Assembly (NCBI GenBank): GCA_024742355.1
Contig: JANSYM010000008.1
Location: forward strand, 1 to 64,000
DNA from: Hyphomonadaceae bacterium
GTDB lineage: Bacteria > Pseudomonadota > Alphaproteobacteria > Caulobacterales > Hyphomonadaceae
Length of the DNA stretch: 64,000 nt
Direction: 5' to 3'
A model generated the notes under the pieces. The model did not search any database. It saw only the letters and a list, made by a program, of their open reading frames with translations, and had not been told where the DNA came from. The translations under genes were made by a program, and so were the position numbers. Positions 27,148-36,104 of this stretch are shown piece after piece. Positions within the stretch are counted from its first letter, which is position 1, and each line of letters opens with the position of its first letter.

Positions 27148-28293
27148 ATGCGTGTTGCTGCTATCATCGTTGCTGCGGGCCGAGGTGAGCGCGCCGGTGG
27201 GCGTCGGCCAAAACAGCTCCAGGCGCTGGGTGGCAAACCGGTGTTTGAATGGTCGCTCGAGGCGTTTCGGGATCACCCGCAAGTCGACCAGATCGTGCTG
27301 GTCATTCCCGCCGACGACCTCCCCTCCTATCAGTATGCGCTCAGCGATACCGTGACCTATGCGGCGGGGGGTGAGACGCGCACGGCGTCGGTGAAAGCTG
27401 GTTTGCAAGCCTGCGACCTTACCGACACCGATCTGGTCATGATCCATGATGCAGCGCGCCCGGGCCTGACCGAGACGATCATCTCCGACCTCATCGCTGC
27501 GATGGACGCTGCCGATGCAGCCGCCCCGGCGCTGCTCGTGCCCGATGCCTTGAAGCGCAAGACGGATAACCAGCTCACAAATGTCAGCCGCGAAGCCTTG
27601 TACCGGGTGCAGACGCCGCAATGTTTCAAATATGGCGCGATCTGTGAGGCACTGGCGCAGGCCAAAGACCTGGTAGATGATCTCGCCGCGATTGAAGCGC
27701 AGAACGGCACCGTCACGCTGAAGGAGGGTAGCGAACGTCTCGCGAAGATAACCTATCCGGACGACCTGAATCGATTAGAAACACTCCTCATGCCGACGCA
27801 ATTCGCCCCCCGATTTGGCACTGGTTACGACGTGCACGCCTTCGAACCGGGCGACGCGGTTACGCTGTGCGGGGTCTCTATTCCGCATGACCAGAAACTG
27901 TCCGGCCATTCCGATGCCGATGTCGCCTGGCATGCGCTGACCGATGCCATCCTTGGCGCCGCGGCGCTCGGCGATATTGGCGACCATTTCCCACCCAGCG
28001 ATCCGCAATGGAAAGGCGCCGCGTCCGAGCTGTTTCTCAAACACGCCGTTGAGCAGGCGGCAGCCGCTGGCTGGGCACTGGCAAGCTGTGACGTCACGGT
28101 GATTTGCGAAGCGCCGAAAGTGAAGCCGCATCGCGAGGCCATGCGCGCAGAAACCGCGCGTGTCACTGGCCTCGATCTCACCGCCGTCAGCGTGAAAGCC
28201 ACGACGACGGAAGGTCTCGGCTTCACCGGTCGCCGAGAAGGCATCGCCGCCCAGGCCAGCGCTGTTTTGACCCCTCTTTCCATCAACTCATAG
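27148..28293 (+). CDS. ispDF: Bifunctional IspD-IspF of the MEP isoprenoid pathway
   Basis: One polypeptide of 381 aa carries two non-consecutive MEP-pathway activities. Residues 1 to about 220 are the IspD cytidylyltransferase (AAIIVAAGRGERAGG, RPKQ, MIHDAARPG). Residues about 228-381 are the IspF cyclodiphosphate synthase (GTGYDVHAF, LSGHSDADVAWHALTDAILGAA, LGDIGDHFPPSD). This fusion is usual in alphaproteobacteria. The start MRVAAIIVAAG is chosen by homology; no clear Shine-Dalgarno is present, and the frame is open to 27106. cinA follows 9 bases after the stop. Confidence 0.95.
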   Translation: MRVAAIIVAAGRGERAGGRRPKQLQALGGKPVFEWSLEAFRDHPQVDQIVLVIPADDLPSYQYALSDTVTYAAGGETRTASVKAGLQACDLTDTDLVMIHDAARPGLTETIISDLIAAMDAADAAAPALLVPDALKRKTDNQLTNVSREALYRVQTPQCFKYGAICEALAQAKDLVDDLAAIEAQNGTVTLKEGSERLAKITYPDDLNRLETLLMPTQFAPRFGTGYDVHAFEPGDAVTLCGVSIPHDQKLSGHSDADVAWHALTDAILGAAALGDIGDHFPPSDPQWKGAASELFLKHAVEQAAAAGWALASCDVTVICEAPKVKPHREAMRAETARVTGLDLTAVSVKATTTEGLGFTGRREGIAAQASAVLTPLSINS

Positions 28294-28302
28294 GTCTTGC
28301 AC

Positions 28303-28791
28303 ATGTTCCCCGATCGCATTCGCAATCTCGCTCTTCTGGTCATGGATGAAGCCATGGAACGCCGCGTCAAAATCGCAACGGCCGAGAGTTGCACCGGCGG
28401 ACTGCTGGCCGGACTGTTCACCGAATTTGCTGGCTCGTCGAAAGTCCTGGAGCGAGGCTTTGTCACCTATTCCAATTCCGCCAAGGCCGAAGTGCTCGGC
28501 GTCGCCGGCGATGTCCTGGCGGATTATGGCGCGGTGTCAGAACCCGTCGCGCGACTGATGGCCGAAGGCGCTATGGAGCAAAGCCGCGCCAATCTCGCAA
28601 TCGCCGTCACCGGCATTGCCGGCCCAGGTGGCGGCACGCCGATGAAGCCGGTTGGCACCGTCCACATTGCCTGCGCCCGCGAGAACAAGGCGATGATGCA
28701 CGAGATGCTGATGCTCGGCGATATCGGGCGCCACGAGGTGCGTATGGAAACCCTGGAAGCGGCGCTGAACATGATCCGCGCGCAGATTTGA
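28303..28791 (+). CDS. CinA-family nicotinamide-nucleotide amidase
   Basis: The 162-aa C-terminal CinA domain alone, without the N-terminal MoaB-like part. The family deamidates NMN to nicotinate mononucleotide in the NAD salvage cycle. Motifs are TAESCTGGLLAGLFT (about 25-39), ERGFVTYSNSAKAEVLGV, and AVTGIAGPGGGTPMKPVGTVHIA. The ATG at 28303 is favoured over a TTG two codons earlier because AGG lies eight bases upstream. It follows ispDF closely in the same direction. pnuC, another pyridine nucleotide gene, is 15 kb away. Confidence 0.88.
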   Translation: MFPDRIRNLALLVMDEAMERRVKIATAESCTGGLLAGLFTEFAGSSKVLERGFVTYSNSAKAEVLGVAGDVLADYGAVSEPVARLMAEGAMEQSRANLAIAVTGIAGPGGGTPMKPVGTVHIACARENKAMMHEMLMLGDIGRHEVRMETLEAALNMIRAQI

Positions 28792-28848
28792 CGCCGTCAC
28801 TAGGGCCGCAGCCAGGTCTGTGTTACCGTCAAAGAAAATGGAGGAAAC

Positions 28849-29697
28849 ATGGCCTACGACGCGAACACGGAATTCACCAGATTTGAACCGAGACTGCTGT
28901 CTCCAGCGATTGGCGCGGAGCTGATTGGCGCCAACCTCGCAGAATTCGATGATACCTTGGTGGAAGAAGTTCGCGCCGCTTTGCTCAAATACCAGGTCGT
29001 GTTTTTCCGGGACCAGCATGATCTGACACGTGACCAGCATATCGCGTTCGCACGCAGCTTTGGCGACCTGGAAATCCATCCGGCCACGCCCAAGGATCAA
29101 CCCGATCCCGAAGTCCTTCGCATCGCGCATGGTCCGAAATCACGTGGCCAGGAGAACAATTGGCATTCGGACGTGACCTGGCGCGCTGAACCATCGCTCG
29201 GCTCCATCCTGCGCGCCATCGAACTGCCGGAGCTGGGTGGCGACACACTATTCTCCAACATGGTGCGCGCATATGAAGACCTCGATGATGAGCTGAAAGA
29301 ACGCCTGTGCGAGATGACCGCCGTGCACGATATTGCGCGCGTGTTCGCGCGTCGCCTCAACAAGGACGCTTCTGCCCTGCATGAGAAATTCCCGCCGCAG
29401 GAACATCCGGTCATCCGCACCCATCCGGAAACCGGCGAGCGCGGGCTTTATGTCAACGTCGCTTTCACCGATCATATTATCGGCATGGACCGCGAGGAGA
29501 GCGATAGCTTACTCAAATACCTCTATCACCGGGCCTGGCTGCCAGAATACCAGTGCCGATTTAAGTGGGCGCCAGGCTCGCTCGCATTCTGGGACAATCG
29601 CGCCTGCCAACATTATGCGGCCAGCGACTATTTCCCCAATGTCCGGATCATGGAGCGTGTGACCATCGCCGGCGATCGGCCTTACTTCACGCCCTGA
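28849..29697 (+). CDS. TauD/TfdA-family 2-oxoglutarate dioxygenase
   Basis: A 282-aa non-haem iron oxygenase. The iron ligands His106 and Asp108 (NNWHSDVTW) and His255 (ACQHYAASDY), and the 2-oxoglutarate-binding Arg near 266-270 (VRIMERV), are all present at TauD-like spacing. It therefore should be active on taurine, an alkylsulfonate or a related acid; the substrate cannot be assigned because no transporter or sulfur gene is nearby. GGAGG precedes the ATG by five bases. It appears monocistronic, 57 bases after cinA. Confidence 0.9.
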   Translation: MAYDANTEFTRFEPRLLSPAIGAELIGANLAEFDDTLVEEVRAALLKYQVVFFRDQHDLTRDQHIAFARSFGDLEIHPATPKDQPDPEVLRIAHGPKSRGQENNWHSDVTWRAEPSLGSILRAIELPELGGDTLFSNMVRAYEDLDDELKERLCEMTAVHDIARVFARRLNKDASALHEKFPPQEHPVIRTHPETGERGLYVNVAFTDHIIGMDREESDSLLKYLYHRAWLPEYQCRFKWAPGSLAFWDNRACQHYAASDYFPNVRIMERVTIAGDRPYFTP

Positions 29698-29706
29698 TGG
29701 TTTGAA

Positions 29707-29747
29707 TGCAGAAGACCGGGGTAATTGTGAGAGCCCAGCCTTCTGCA
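29707..29747 (+). terminator. Weak hairpin downstream of the TauD-like gene
   Basis: Eight-base arms TGCAGAAG (29707-29714) and CTTCTGCA (29740-29747) enclose 25 bases that contain a further GGG/CCC pairing. It starts nine bases after the stop. The following sequence lacks a clear T-tract, so it may be factor-dependent or only stabilise the mRNA end. Confidence 0.35.
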
Positions 29748-29853
29748 AGTGGGTAAAATCTTCTGAGAGACGAACTTCCAAAAGACACTGTTAGCATTGC
29801 GGAATTTCGAGATTTGTCAGCTTGATTGCGGCGAAGCACCGTTCGAGCGCGAC

Positions 29854-29871
29854 GAGTTACACGTGTAGCTC
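29854..29871. promoter_or_regulatory. Near-palindrome at the end of the LytTR gene
   Basis: GAGTTACACGTGTAGCTC is symmetrical around ACACGTGT with one mismatched pair. It ends seven bases beyond the stop codon of the LytTR response regulator. It could form a hairpin in that transcript or be a protein-binding site; no T-tract follows. The function is unknown. Confidence 0.3.
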
Positions 29872-29877
29872 ATCGAA

Positions 29878-30645
29878 TTACGACGTAATGCGTTCCATCA
29901 CTTCCGAGTTAAAAGACCGTCCAATCGGTATTTTTCGCCCCGATGCCATCAGAATCTTTCTGACGCCATTGGACGGCTTGAGCACGGCTTGAATGAATTT
30001 CGTGTGCACAATGAAGGAGCGATGGACGCGCAGAAAACATTCAGGATCAAGCTTTTCTGCGATGTTCGAAATCTTTCCTCGAAGCAGATGCGAGCGACTT
30101 TCCTGATGGAGATTCACATAATCTCTCGCTGCTTCAATTGCTTCGATCGAATCCACCGCCACTCGAACCGTTCCGCGATGCCCACGCACCCAGAATTCCG
30201 TTTCATATTTCCTGCGATCGAGCTTTTGAGCCTCAAGACTGCCGATTAGTGAGCTAAGGCGTTGGGATCGACGCGCATCGCCGGCCTCTTTCAATCGTTT
30301 TGCGGCCTTGGCAACCGCTTCGCGTACAGCTTCGGAGTCGATCGGTTTGAGCAGATAATCGATCGCACCGGCTTTCAGCGCTTCCAGCGCGTGTTCATGG
30401 TAAGCGGTCGTAAACACAATCAATGGGATTCTCTGCTCCGGGATGCCGTTCAATAATTCCAGGCCCGTACAACCCGGCATTTCGATGTCCAGAAACGCCA
30501 CGTCTGGTCGCAATTCCAGAATTGCTGCGCGTGCACTCACCCCATCCGCATAAGTTCCAACGATATCACAATCGGAAATCTGCAGGAGCTCGCGCTCCAA
30601 TCGGCGTGCGGCCAGAGGTTCGTCTTCAGCGAGAATGATTCTCAT
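29878..30645 (-). CDS. LytTR-type response regulator
   Basis: A 255-aa regulator with an N-terminal receiver (about 1-120; phosphoacceptor Asp53 in VAFLDIEMPG, Lys near 103 in YLLKPI) and a C-terminal LytTR DNA-binding domain (about 150-253; EFWVRGHRGTVRVAVDSIEAIEAARDYVNLH and FLRVHRSFIVHTKFI). This is the AlgR/LytR class that binds direct repeats. It overlaps the histidine kinase stop by four bases, so they form one system. Direct repeats upstream of the kinase gene suggest autoregulation. The regulated process is unknown. Confidence 0.93.
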   Translation of the reverse strand: MRIILAEDEPLAARRLERELLQISDCDIVGTYADGVSARAAILELRPDVAFLDIEMPGCTGLELLNGIPEQRIPLIVFTTAYHEHALEALKAGAIDYLLKPIDSEAVREAVAKAAKRLKEAGDARRSQRLSSLIGSLEAQKLDRRKYETEFWVRGHRGTVRVAVDSIEAIEAARDYVNLHQESRSHLLRGKISNIAEKLDPECFLRVHRSFIVHTKFIQAVLKPSNGVRKILMASGRKIPIGRSFNSEVMERITS

Positions 30646-31748
30646 GCCGCATCCCCCTCGCCGTCAGACGGTTCGCCCACCGGCATACGGATTTCAACTC
30701 GGCTCCCGACAGGGTCAAGATTCTGGGTGGTCAATTCAGCGGCATCACCAAAATGCGCCTCGAGGCGTTCCCGCACCAGTTTGAGCCCGAGACCATCGGG
30801 GTTTGGGACCTCTGGAAACCCTGGGCCATTGTCTTCGACGCAAAGCTGTAGATCGTCATCTGACAACTCCGCCGTGACCGTGATCCGGGTTATGTGGCCG
30901 GGCACCTCGCGCCCATATTTGATCGCGTTTTCGACGAGCGGCTGTAGAATCAGTTTTGGCACGAGCACGTGGCACACAGACGGATCGGCGCAATCGGAGG
31001 CAACTTGAAGCTGGGCGCCATATCTCACCTTTTGGATGTCGATATAGTCATTCACGATTGCAAGTTCATCTTCCAGCGGAATCAGGTCGACCGGATGCGG
31101 ATCGATGACATGGCGCAAAAACCGGCTCAGCCGCGAGATCATCACGTCGGCATCGTCCGGACGCGCTTCATTGATCAGAGCAGAAATCGAGTTGAGCGAA
31201 TTGAACAGGAAGTGCGGATTCAATTGATGGACGAGCATCTGCATCCGCGCCTCTCTTGCGGACGCCTTGAGCCGGTAAATGGCGTGCTCACGCTCCCTCA
31301 TTCGAGAGAATTGAGCGAAAAGTAGGAACAAAACCACCCACGAGACGAACATCCAGGCAGAGAAAAAATAATTCTTGGGAACGTCGAGTCGAAGGAGGTC
31401 TTCAAACGTCGTTTCGCCTTCAAAGGTCGCAAATATCAAGCGATCTATGAACGCCAGAAAAAGTGCGACAAACAAGGTGAAGCCGACAACCAATACCAGG
31501 CGCTCAATCTTTAACCGGGTCGGCATCAGGCGCACGGCGACGTGCCCCAGAAACAGAACCATAACCGCCGATATCGAAAGCGAGATAACGCGCGGCGGCA
31601 CCTGCGCCCAGCTCACATCAAACCCATGCGAATAATTGTACAGAATGCGCCAAAAGAAGATGAATGACCAGAAGATCGCCTGAAATGTCCAGAACGATCT
31701 CAGACGTGTGCCTCTGGGCGCCAGGATTGGACGCAAGCGCTTCATCAT
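30642..31748 (-). CDS. LytS/YehU-type sensor histidine kinase
   Basis: A 368-aa membrane kinase. The N-terminal ~150 residues hold four predicted membrane helices (WTFQAIFWSFIFFW; VISLSISAVMVLFLGHVAV; LVLVVGFTLFVALFLAFI; FFSAWMFVSWVVLFLLFA) with little periplasmic sequence, so it likely senses through the membrane. The kinase core has the His_kinase (PF06580-type) motif HQLNPHFLFNSLNSIS and an ATPase domain with LVENAIKYG, EDNGPGFP and GLGLKLVRERL. GAGGTAG precedes the ATG. It is coupled to the LytTR regulator by ATGA overlap. Confidence 0.92.
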   Translation of the reverse strand: MMKRLRPILAPRGTRLRSFWTFQAIFWSFIFFWRILYNYSHGFDVSWAQVPPRVISLSISAVMVLFLGHVAVRLMPTRLKIERLVLVVGFTLFVALFLAFIDRLIFATFEGETTFEDLLRLDVPKNYFFSAWMFVSWVVLFLLFAQFSRMREREHAIYRLKASAREARMQMLVHQLNPHFLFNSLNSISALINEARPDDADVMISRLSRFLRHVIDPHPVDLIPLEDELAIVNDYIDIQKVRYGAQLQVASDCADPSVCHVLVPKLILQPLVENAIKYGREVPGHITRITVTAELSDDDLQLCVEDNGPGFPEVPNPDGLGLKLVRERLEAHFGDAAELTTQNLDPVGSRVEIRMPVGEPSDGEGDAA

Positions 31749-31801
31749 CGCGGTGGACTACCTCAAAATTCCCCTCAAACCAGCGTGTGACTGTCACGCG
31801 T

Positions 31802-31853
31802 ATTGGTCAACCCGCTACAGATGTAATTGGTCGCGTTCAAACAGCCATTGGTC
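31802..31853. repeat. Three direct repeats ATTGGTC upstream of the kinase gene
   Basis: ATTGGTC occurs at 31802-31808, 31826-31832 and 31847-31853; the last two extend to ATTGGTCGCG. The start-to-start distances are 24 and 21 bases, about two helical turns. LytTR proteins bind paired direct repeats of about nine bases with centres about 21 bases apart, so this array, 54-106 bases upstream of the kinase start, is a good candidate for the regulator's own site. It also lies upstream of mnmA on the other strand. Confidence 0.5.
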
Positions 31854-31945
31854 GCGCTGAGAGAAATTCATGACGGATGGTCGATTACCCCCTATATAGC
31901 CCGAAACCCATCTGCTGCGGGCCTTGAACCCGTCTGGAGAAGATT

Positions 31946-33148
31946 ATGACGATAGACCTTGCGGCGCTGACAGCGCCCGAAGCTGCGCCTGTAGACGGCG
32001 CCCTCAATTCTCTTGGCTTTGCCAAACCCCCGTCTGAGACACGCGTCGTTGCCGCGATGTCCGGCGGTGTCGACTCATCCGTGGTCGCTGCGCTTTTGAA
32101 AGCGCGGGGCTATGATGTCATTGGCATCACTTTGCAGCTTTACGATCATGGCGCCGCGATCGAGAAGAAAGGTGCCTGTTGTGCCGGTCAGGATATTCAC
32201 GACGCACGCAATGTCTCCGACCAGATCGGCATCCCGCATTATGTGCTTGATTATGAGAGCCGGTTCAAAGAGCAGGTGATGGAAGACTTCGCCGACACCT
32301 ATCTGTCTGGCGCAACGCCGATCCCATGCATCCGCTGCAACCAGACGGTAAAGTTCTCAGACCTGCTGCGCACCGCGAAGGATCTCGGCGCCGATTGCCT
32401 GGCGACTGGACATTACATTCGCCGGACGGACGGGGACAGCGCGCCTGAGCTGCATCGCGCCGCCGATGCCAGCCGTGACCAATCCTATTTCCTGTTTGCG
32501 ACGACCAGGGAACAGCTCGACTATGTCCGCTTCCCGCTTGGCGACTTGCCGAAAACGGACGTGCGCGCGCTGGCAGATCATTTCAACCTGCCCGTGGCGA
32601 CCAAGCCGGACAGTCAGGATATCTGCTTTGTCCCTGAAGGTTCATACGCATCCGTGGTTGAAAAACTGCGTCCCGGTTCGGGGCGCGGTGGTGAGATCGT
32701 GCACCTGGATGGGCGGGTGCTCGGCGAGCATAATGGCGTCATCCATTATACAATCGGCCAGCGCCGCGGCCTTGGCGTGGCCACGGGCGAGCCACTCTTC
32801 GTGGTCAAGATTGATGCGCCGGCCCGCCAGGTCATTGTCGGCCCACGCGAAGCGCTGCTGACCGCGGGCCTGACAATGGAAGAACTCAACTGGCTCGGCG
32901 ATGACACGCTGGAAGCGGCCTGCAAGCGCGGGGATCCGGTGCTCGTCCGCGTGCGTTCAACGCGCGAGCCGGCACCGGCGCGACTCGGCTTCGATAATGG
33001 TCGACCAGCCGTCTGGTTCGATCAAGCTGAGGAAGGGGTCGCTCGCGGTCAAGCCAGCGTACTTTATGATGCCAGCGGGTCGACCCGGATACTCGGCGGC
33101 GGCTTTATCGCTTCCACGATCGCCGCCGACGAGCGTCTGCGCGCCTAA
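31946..33148 (+). CDS. mnmA: tRNA-specific 2-thiouridylase MnmA
   Basis: Adds sulfur to U34 of tRNA-Lys, -Glu and -Gln with ATP. The 400-aa protein has the PP-loop [13 protein letters not shown], the first catalytic Cys in [14 protein letters not shown], the GHYIR segment, and the second Cys in [12 protein letters not shown]-terminal EF-Tu-like domains include [20 protein letters not shown] lies before the ATG. An N-terminal extension of about 25 residues before the core is usual in alphaproteobacteria. Its stop overlaps the convergent beta-barrel gene by four bases. Confidence 0.97.
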   Translation: MTIDLAALTAPEAAPVDGALNSLGFAKPPSETRVVAAMSGGVDSSVVAALLKARGYDVIGITLQLYDHGAAIEKKGACCAGQDIHDARNVSDQIGIPHYVLDYESRFKEQVMEDFADTYLSGATPIPCIRCNQTVKFSDLLRTAKDLGADCLATGHYIRRTDGDSAPELHRAADASRDQSYFLFATTREQLDYVRFPLGDLPKTDVRALADHFNLPVATKPDSQDICFVPEGSYASVVEKLRPGSGRGGEIVHLDGRVLGEHNGVIHYTIGQRRGLGVATGEPLFVVKIDAPARQVIVGPREALLTAGLTMEELNWLGDDTLEAACKRGDPVLVRVRSTREPAPARLGFDNGRPAVWFDQAEEGVARGQASVLYDASGSTRILGGGFIASTIAADERLRA

Positions 33149-34410
33149 GGGAACACACGCATCCGGAACAGAACCCGGTTTTCGGTAAATTCCTGAACCG
33201 GCGACGACCCGTCGCGCAGTTCGAAATTGCTTTCGAGCCAGATATTCTCGTTCAGGCGCCAATTGGCGCCGACCAGGACATCGATCCGATCATCGCTGCG
33301 ATCGATATTCTCGAACTCGTAATTGTTGAATCCGGCGCCGCCGATCAGGAAGACTTTCGGCGACACGCCGTGCGCAACGCGGACGTTCACGCCGGTTTCG
33401 ATCGCGGCAATGTCGGCGGCCAGTCCGGGATCGATAACGCCGCGCGAAAACTCTGTCTCGATCGTCGTCTGCGCCGCCATGGCCCATTGCACATTGCCCG
33501 ATACCGAGACGTCCTCAATGTCCGCAAAGGTCGGATCAGTGAATGTATAGCTCATGAAGCCGATGCCGATATCGCCGCGTATGGAGTCGCCAAACTCGAA
33601 ATCAGACCCGACGCTGAGCACATTGCCTTCATAATCACGATCAAAGGCATTGAAGATGCCTGGCAGATCGAAATCCGCTTCGATCCGTCGTGCCTCAGTA
33701 TAAGCGGCCCAGTTGGAGTCGACGGCATAGGCAACGCGCACGCGCCCATCGAGCTCGTCATGGTCGCGGATATCCTGGTCCTGAATAAAATTGTTCGGGA
33801 CCTCAACATCATCATGATCGAACGCGGTTGCCAGCAGATCGGCGTCCAGCAACCAGCGGTTACCCGTGAATAGCAGGCCGAGACTGCCCCCGCTGCGGCT
33901 ATACTCATTGGGCTCAAGCGCGCTCGGTATCGTTGACAGCGCGGTTCGGTCTTCGGTGATATCTTCGGTGAACAGGCGCCCCGACAGCGACACGACGTCA
34001 GTCAGGTCCAGGCGCCCGTTCAATCCCAGCTTGACGTCGGTTTTGCTCTCTGACGTAAAGTCCGGATTCTCGACATGATCGAATTGCAGCAGGCCGCCCA
34101 TAGCATGCCGGGCCCAATCGGACGTGACGTCGAAATTCGGCTTGAAACCATAGGCTGTCGCGCTCTCTTCGGCGGTCGAGCTGGCGAATATATTGGACGA
34201 CCAGCCAATCGAGAAATCAGCGCTCGGCTGCACGATGAATATGCCCACGGGCAGCGGCACCGGATCGGTGTCGGCGTTTGGACGTTCGTCCACCGGCACG
34301 AAACTTTCGCGCTCGAAAAGCCCGGTATCGGTCTGTGCCTGACCGGCCATAGCCAAGCTAACCGCGCTTGCCGCGCTCAGCGCCGCAAGGCGTGCGTGAA
34401 TAGATTTCAT
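33145..34410 (-). CDS. Outer-membrane beta-barrel protein
   Basis: A 421-aa exported protein. The signal peptide is [26 protein letters not shown]. The rest alternates hydrophobic and polar residues with many short Asp/Asn/Gly turns and ends in an aromatic-containing strand ([11 protein letters not shown]), as barrels do. Its pattern ([18 protein letters not shown] near the start, [19 protein letters not shown] near the end) resembles the BBP2_2-type outer-membrane proteins found with exopolysaccharide export. The ligand or role is unknown. A GTG 15 bases upstream is an alternative start. Its stop overlaps that of mnmA. Confidence 0.8.
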   Translation of the reverse strand: MKSIHARLAALSAASAVSLAMAGQAQTDTGLFERESFVPVDERPNADTDPVPLPVGIFIVQPSADFSIGWSSNIFASSTAEESATAYGFKPNFDVTSDWARHAMGGLLQFDHVENPDFTSESKTDVKLGLNGRLDLTDVVSLSGRLFTEDITEDRTALSTIPSALEPNEYSRSGGSLGLLFTGNRWLLDADLLATAFDHDDVEVPNNFIQDQDIRDHDELDGRVRVAYAVDSNWAAYTEARRIEADFDLPGIFNAFDRDYEGNVLSVGSDFEFGDSIRGDIGIGFMSYTFTDPTFADIEDVSVSGNVQWAMAAQTTIETEFSRGVIDPGLAADIAAIETGVNVRVAHGVSPKVFLIGGAGFNNYEFENIDRSDDRIDVLVGANWRLNENIWLESNFELRDGSSPVQEFTENRVLFRMRVFP

Positions 34411-34553
34411 AGCGAATACGTCCACTCTAGATAATGCTCGTCCAGCAATGATCCATGGAGTGTGTTGGCAACCGCTTAACTCTCATAGTGAAATCTTATC
34501 CACGTGAGTAAGCTCTTGAACGGTCTCGAATTCTTGCGCTTGTCGGCATCCGC

Positions 34554-35003
34554 TTACACGAATCGACGATCGGCCTCGGCCCGGAATGCGTCCATGATCA
34601 GCTCAACCGCGAGCCGGGAATTGGTCCGCGCCAACAGGCCGAGCACCGGGTTCTTGAACTCATAGTCGATGAAACAATGCACGCGGGTCTTGCCGTCCTC
34701 ACGTGGGTCAAATTGCCAGCGATTGCGCAAATGCCGGAACGGACCGCGTGCCAGTTTGACGTCGATCCGGCGGGCTTGCGGATCGGCCTCGACATGAGAG
34801 GAAAAGCGTTCGTCAAAGCCTTTGAAATGCACCGACGCTTCTCCCAGACACGCATATTGCCCGTCCGGCCCCATCGTCTCGTTGGACACATCCACTGCGC
34901 GGATCCATTTAATAAACTCCGGATAGCGCCGAATGTCCCGCACCAGCCCGTACAGGTTTTCCGCACTATGCGGGATGAGCACCTGTTCGGAGACTTTAGG
35001 CAT
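34554..35003 (-). CDS. RatA/Coq10-type START-domain protein
   Basis: A 149-aa polyketide-cyclase/START-like protein beginning [30 protein letters not shown]. It matches the Coq10/RatA family: Coq10 binds ubiquinone and helps its use in respiration, and RatA in E. coli was described as blocking ribosome assembly. Given coq4 elsewhere and lipA here, a quinone-chaperone role is the simpler reading. It starts inside the end of lipA (overlap of eight bases), so it is co-translated. A GTG at 35024 is an alternative start with no Shine-Dalgarno. Confidence 0.88.
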   Translation of the reverse strand: MPKVSEQVLIPHSAENLYGLVRDIRRYPEFIKWIRAVDVSNETMGPDGQYACLGEASVHFKGFDERFSSHVEADPQARRIDVKLARGPFRHLRNRWQFDPREDGKTRVHCFIDYEFKNPVLGLLARTNSRLAVELIMDAFRAEADRRFV

Positions 35004-35952
35004 CAGCCCCAAGTTGAGCGTCACGGGCGGCGCGCAATTGCGCGAAATCTTCGCCGGCGTGATAGCTCGACCGCGTCAATGGTGACGCCGACACCATCAG
35101 GAAGCCTTTGGCGCGGGCAATTTCCTCATAGGCGCTGAATTCATCCGGGCTGACATAGCGATCAACGGCGGCATGTTTGCGGGTTGGCTGCAAATATTGC
35201 CCGATGGTCAGGAAATCGATGCCGGCCGAGCGCATATCGTCCATGACCTGCATCACCTCTTCCTTGGTCTCGCCGAGGCCGACCATCAATCCGGACTTGG
35301 TGAATTGCGATGGGTCGCGGTCTTTGACCTTCTCGAGCAGGCGCAAGGAATGGAAATAGCGGGCGCCTGGTCGGATTGACAGATACAGGCGCGGCACGGT
35401 TTCGAGATTGTGGTTGAACACGTCCGGCTTGGCGTCGATGACTTTCGCCTCCCAGCCATCCTTTCGCAGGAAGTCCGGCGTCAGGATCTCGATTGTCGTA
35501 CCGGGTGACGCCTCGCGAATGGACTCAATCGTCTGCACAAAGTGCATCGCCCCGCCATCATCGAGATCATCGCGATCCACAGACGTAATAACGACATGCT
35601 CCAAGCCCATCTCGGCAACGGCCAGGCCAACCCGCCGCGGCTCGTCTTCATCCAGTGGGGCCGGCTTGCCGGTGATGACATTGCAGAAAGAACAGGCGCG
35701 CGTGCAGGTATCGCCCATGATCATCATCGTCGCGTGCTTCTTGTCCCAGCACTCGCCAATATTAGGGCATCCGGCTTCTTCACACACCGTGACCAGCCCC
35801 TTGGATTTCACGATTTCCCGCGTCTCAGCATAGCCTTTTGACGTCGGCGCTTTCACACGAATCCAATCGGGCTTGCGCAAAAGCGGCGTATCCGGGCGAT
35901 TACGCTTTTCCGGGTGCCGAAATTGGGGCTTCTTATCAATCAGTGTCGCCAT
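34996..35952 (-). CDS. lipA: Lipoyl synthase
   Basis: A radical SAM enzyme that inserts two sulfurs into protein-bound octanoyl groups. The protein is 318 aa. It has the auxiliary-cluster motif [13 protein letters not shown], the radical [13 protein letters not shown], and the C-terminal RSSYHAGE serine motif. The start [11 protein letters not shown] is chosen because the upstream in-frame extension to 36024 is not conserved-looking. The order lipA then the START protein is common in alphaproteobacteria. lipB is not in the window. Confidence 0.97.
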   Translation of the reverse strand: MATLIDKKPQFRHPEKRNRPDTPLLRKPDWIRVKAPTSKGYAETREIVKSKGLVTVCEEAGCPNIGECWDKKHATMMIMGDTCTRACSFCNVITGKPAPLDEDEPRRVGLAVAEMGLEHVVITSVDRDDLDDGGAMHFVQTIESIREASPGTTIEILTPDFLRKDGWEAKVIDAKPDVFNHNLETVPRLYLSIRPGARYFHSLRLLEKVKDRDPSQFTKSGLMVGLGETKEEVMQVMDDMRSAGIDFLTIGQYLQPTRKHAAVDRYVSPDEFSAYEEIARAKGFLMVSASPLTRSSYHAGEDFAQLRAARDAQLGADA

Positions 35953-36104
35953 GCTGTCTAAATGGAGCGGATCGACGAAAACTGCAAGTTGCGCCGGGGC
36001 ATAGCTCCCCTGATCCACACGCATACAACGGCTGAGGGCTTGAACTCTTCACCGACTGTGACACTTTGTTGCAAAAGATTTAGAGTCCGGACCATAACAA
36101 GACC

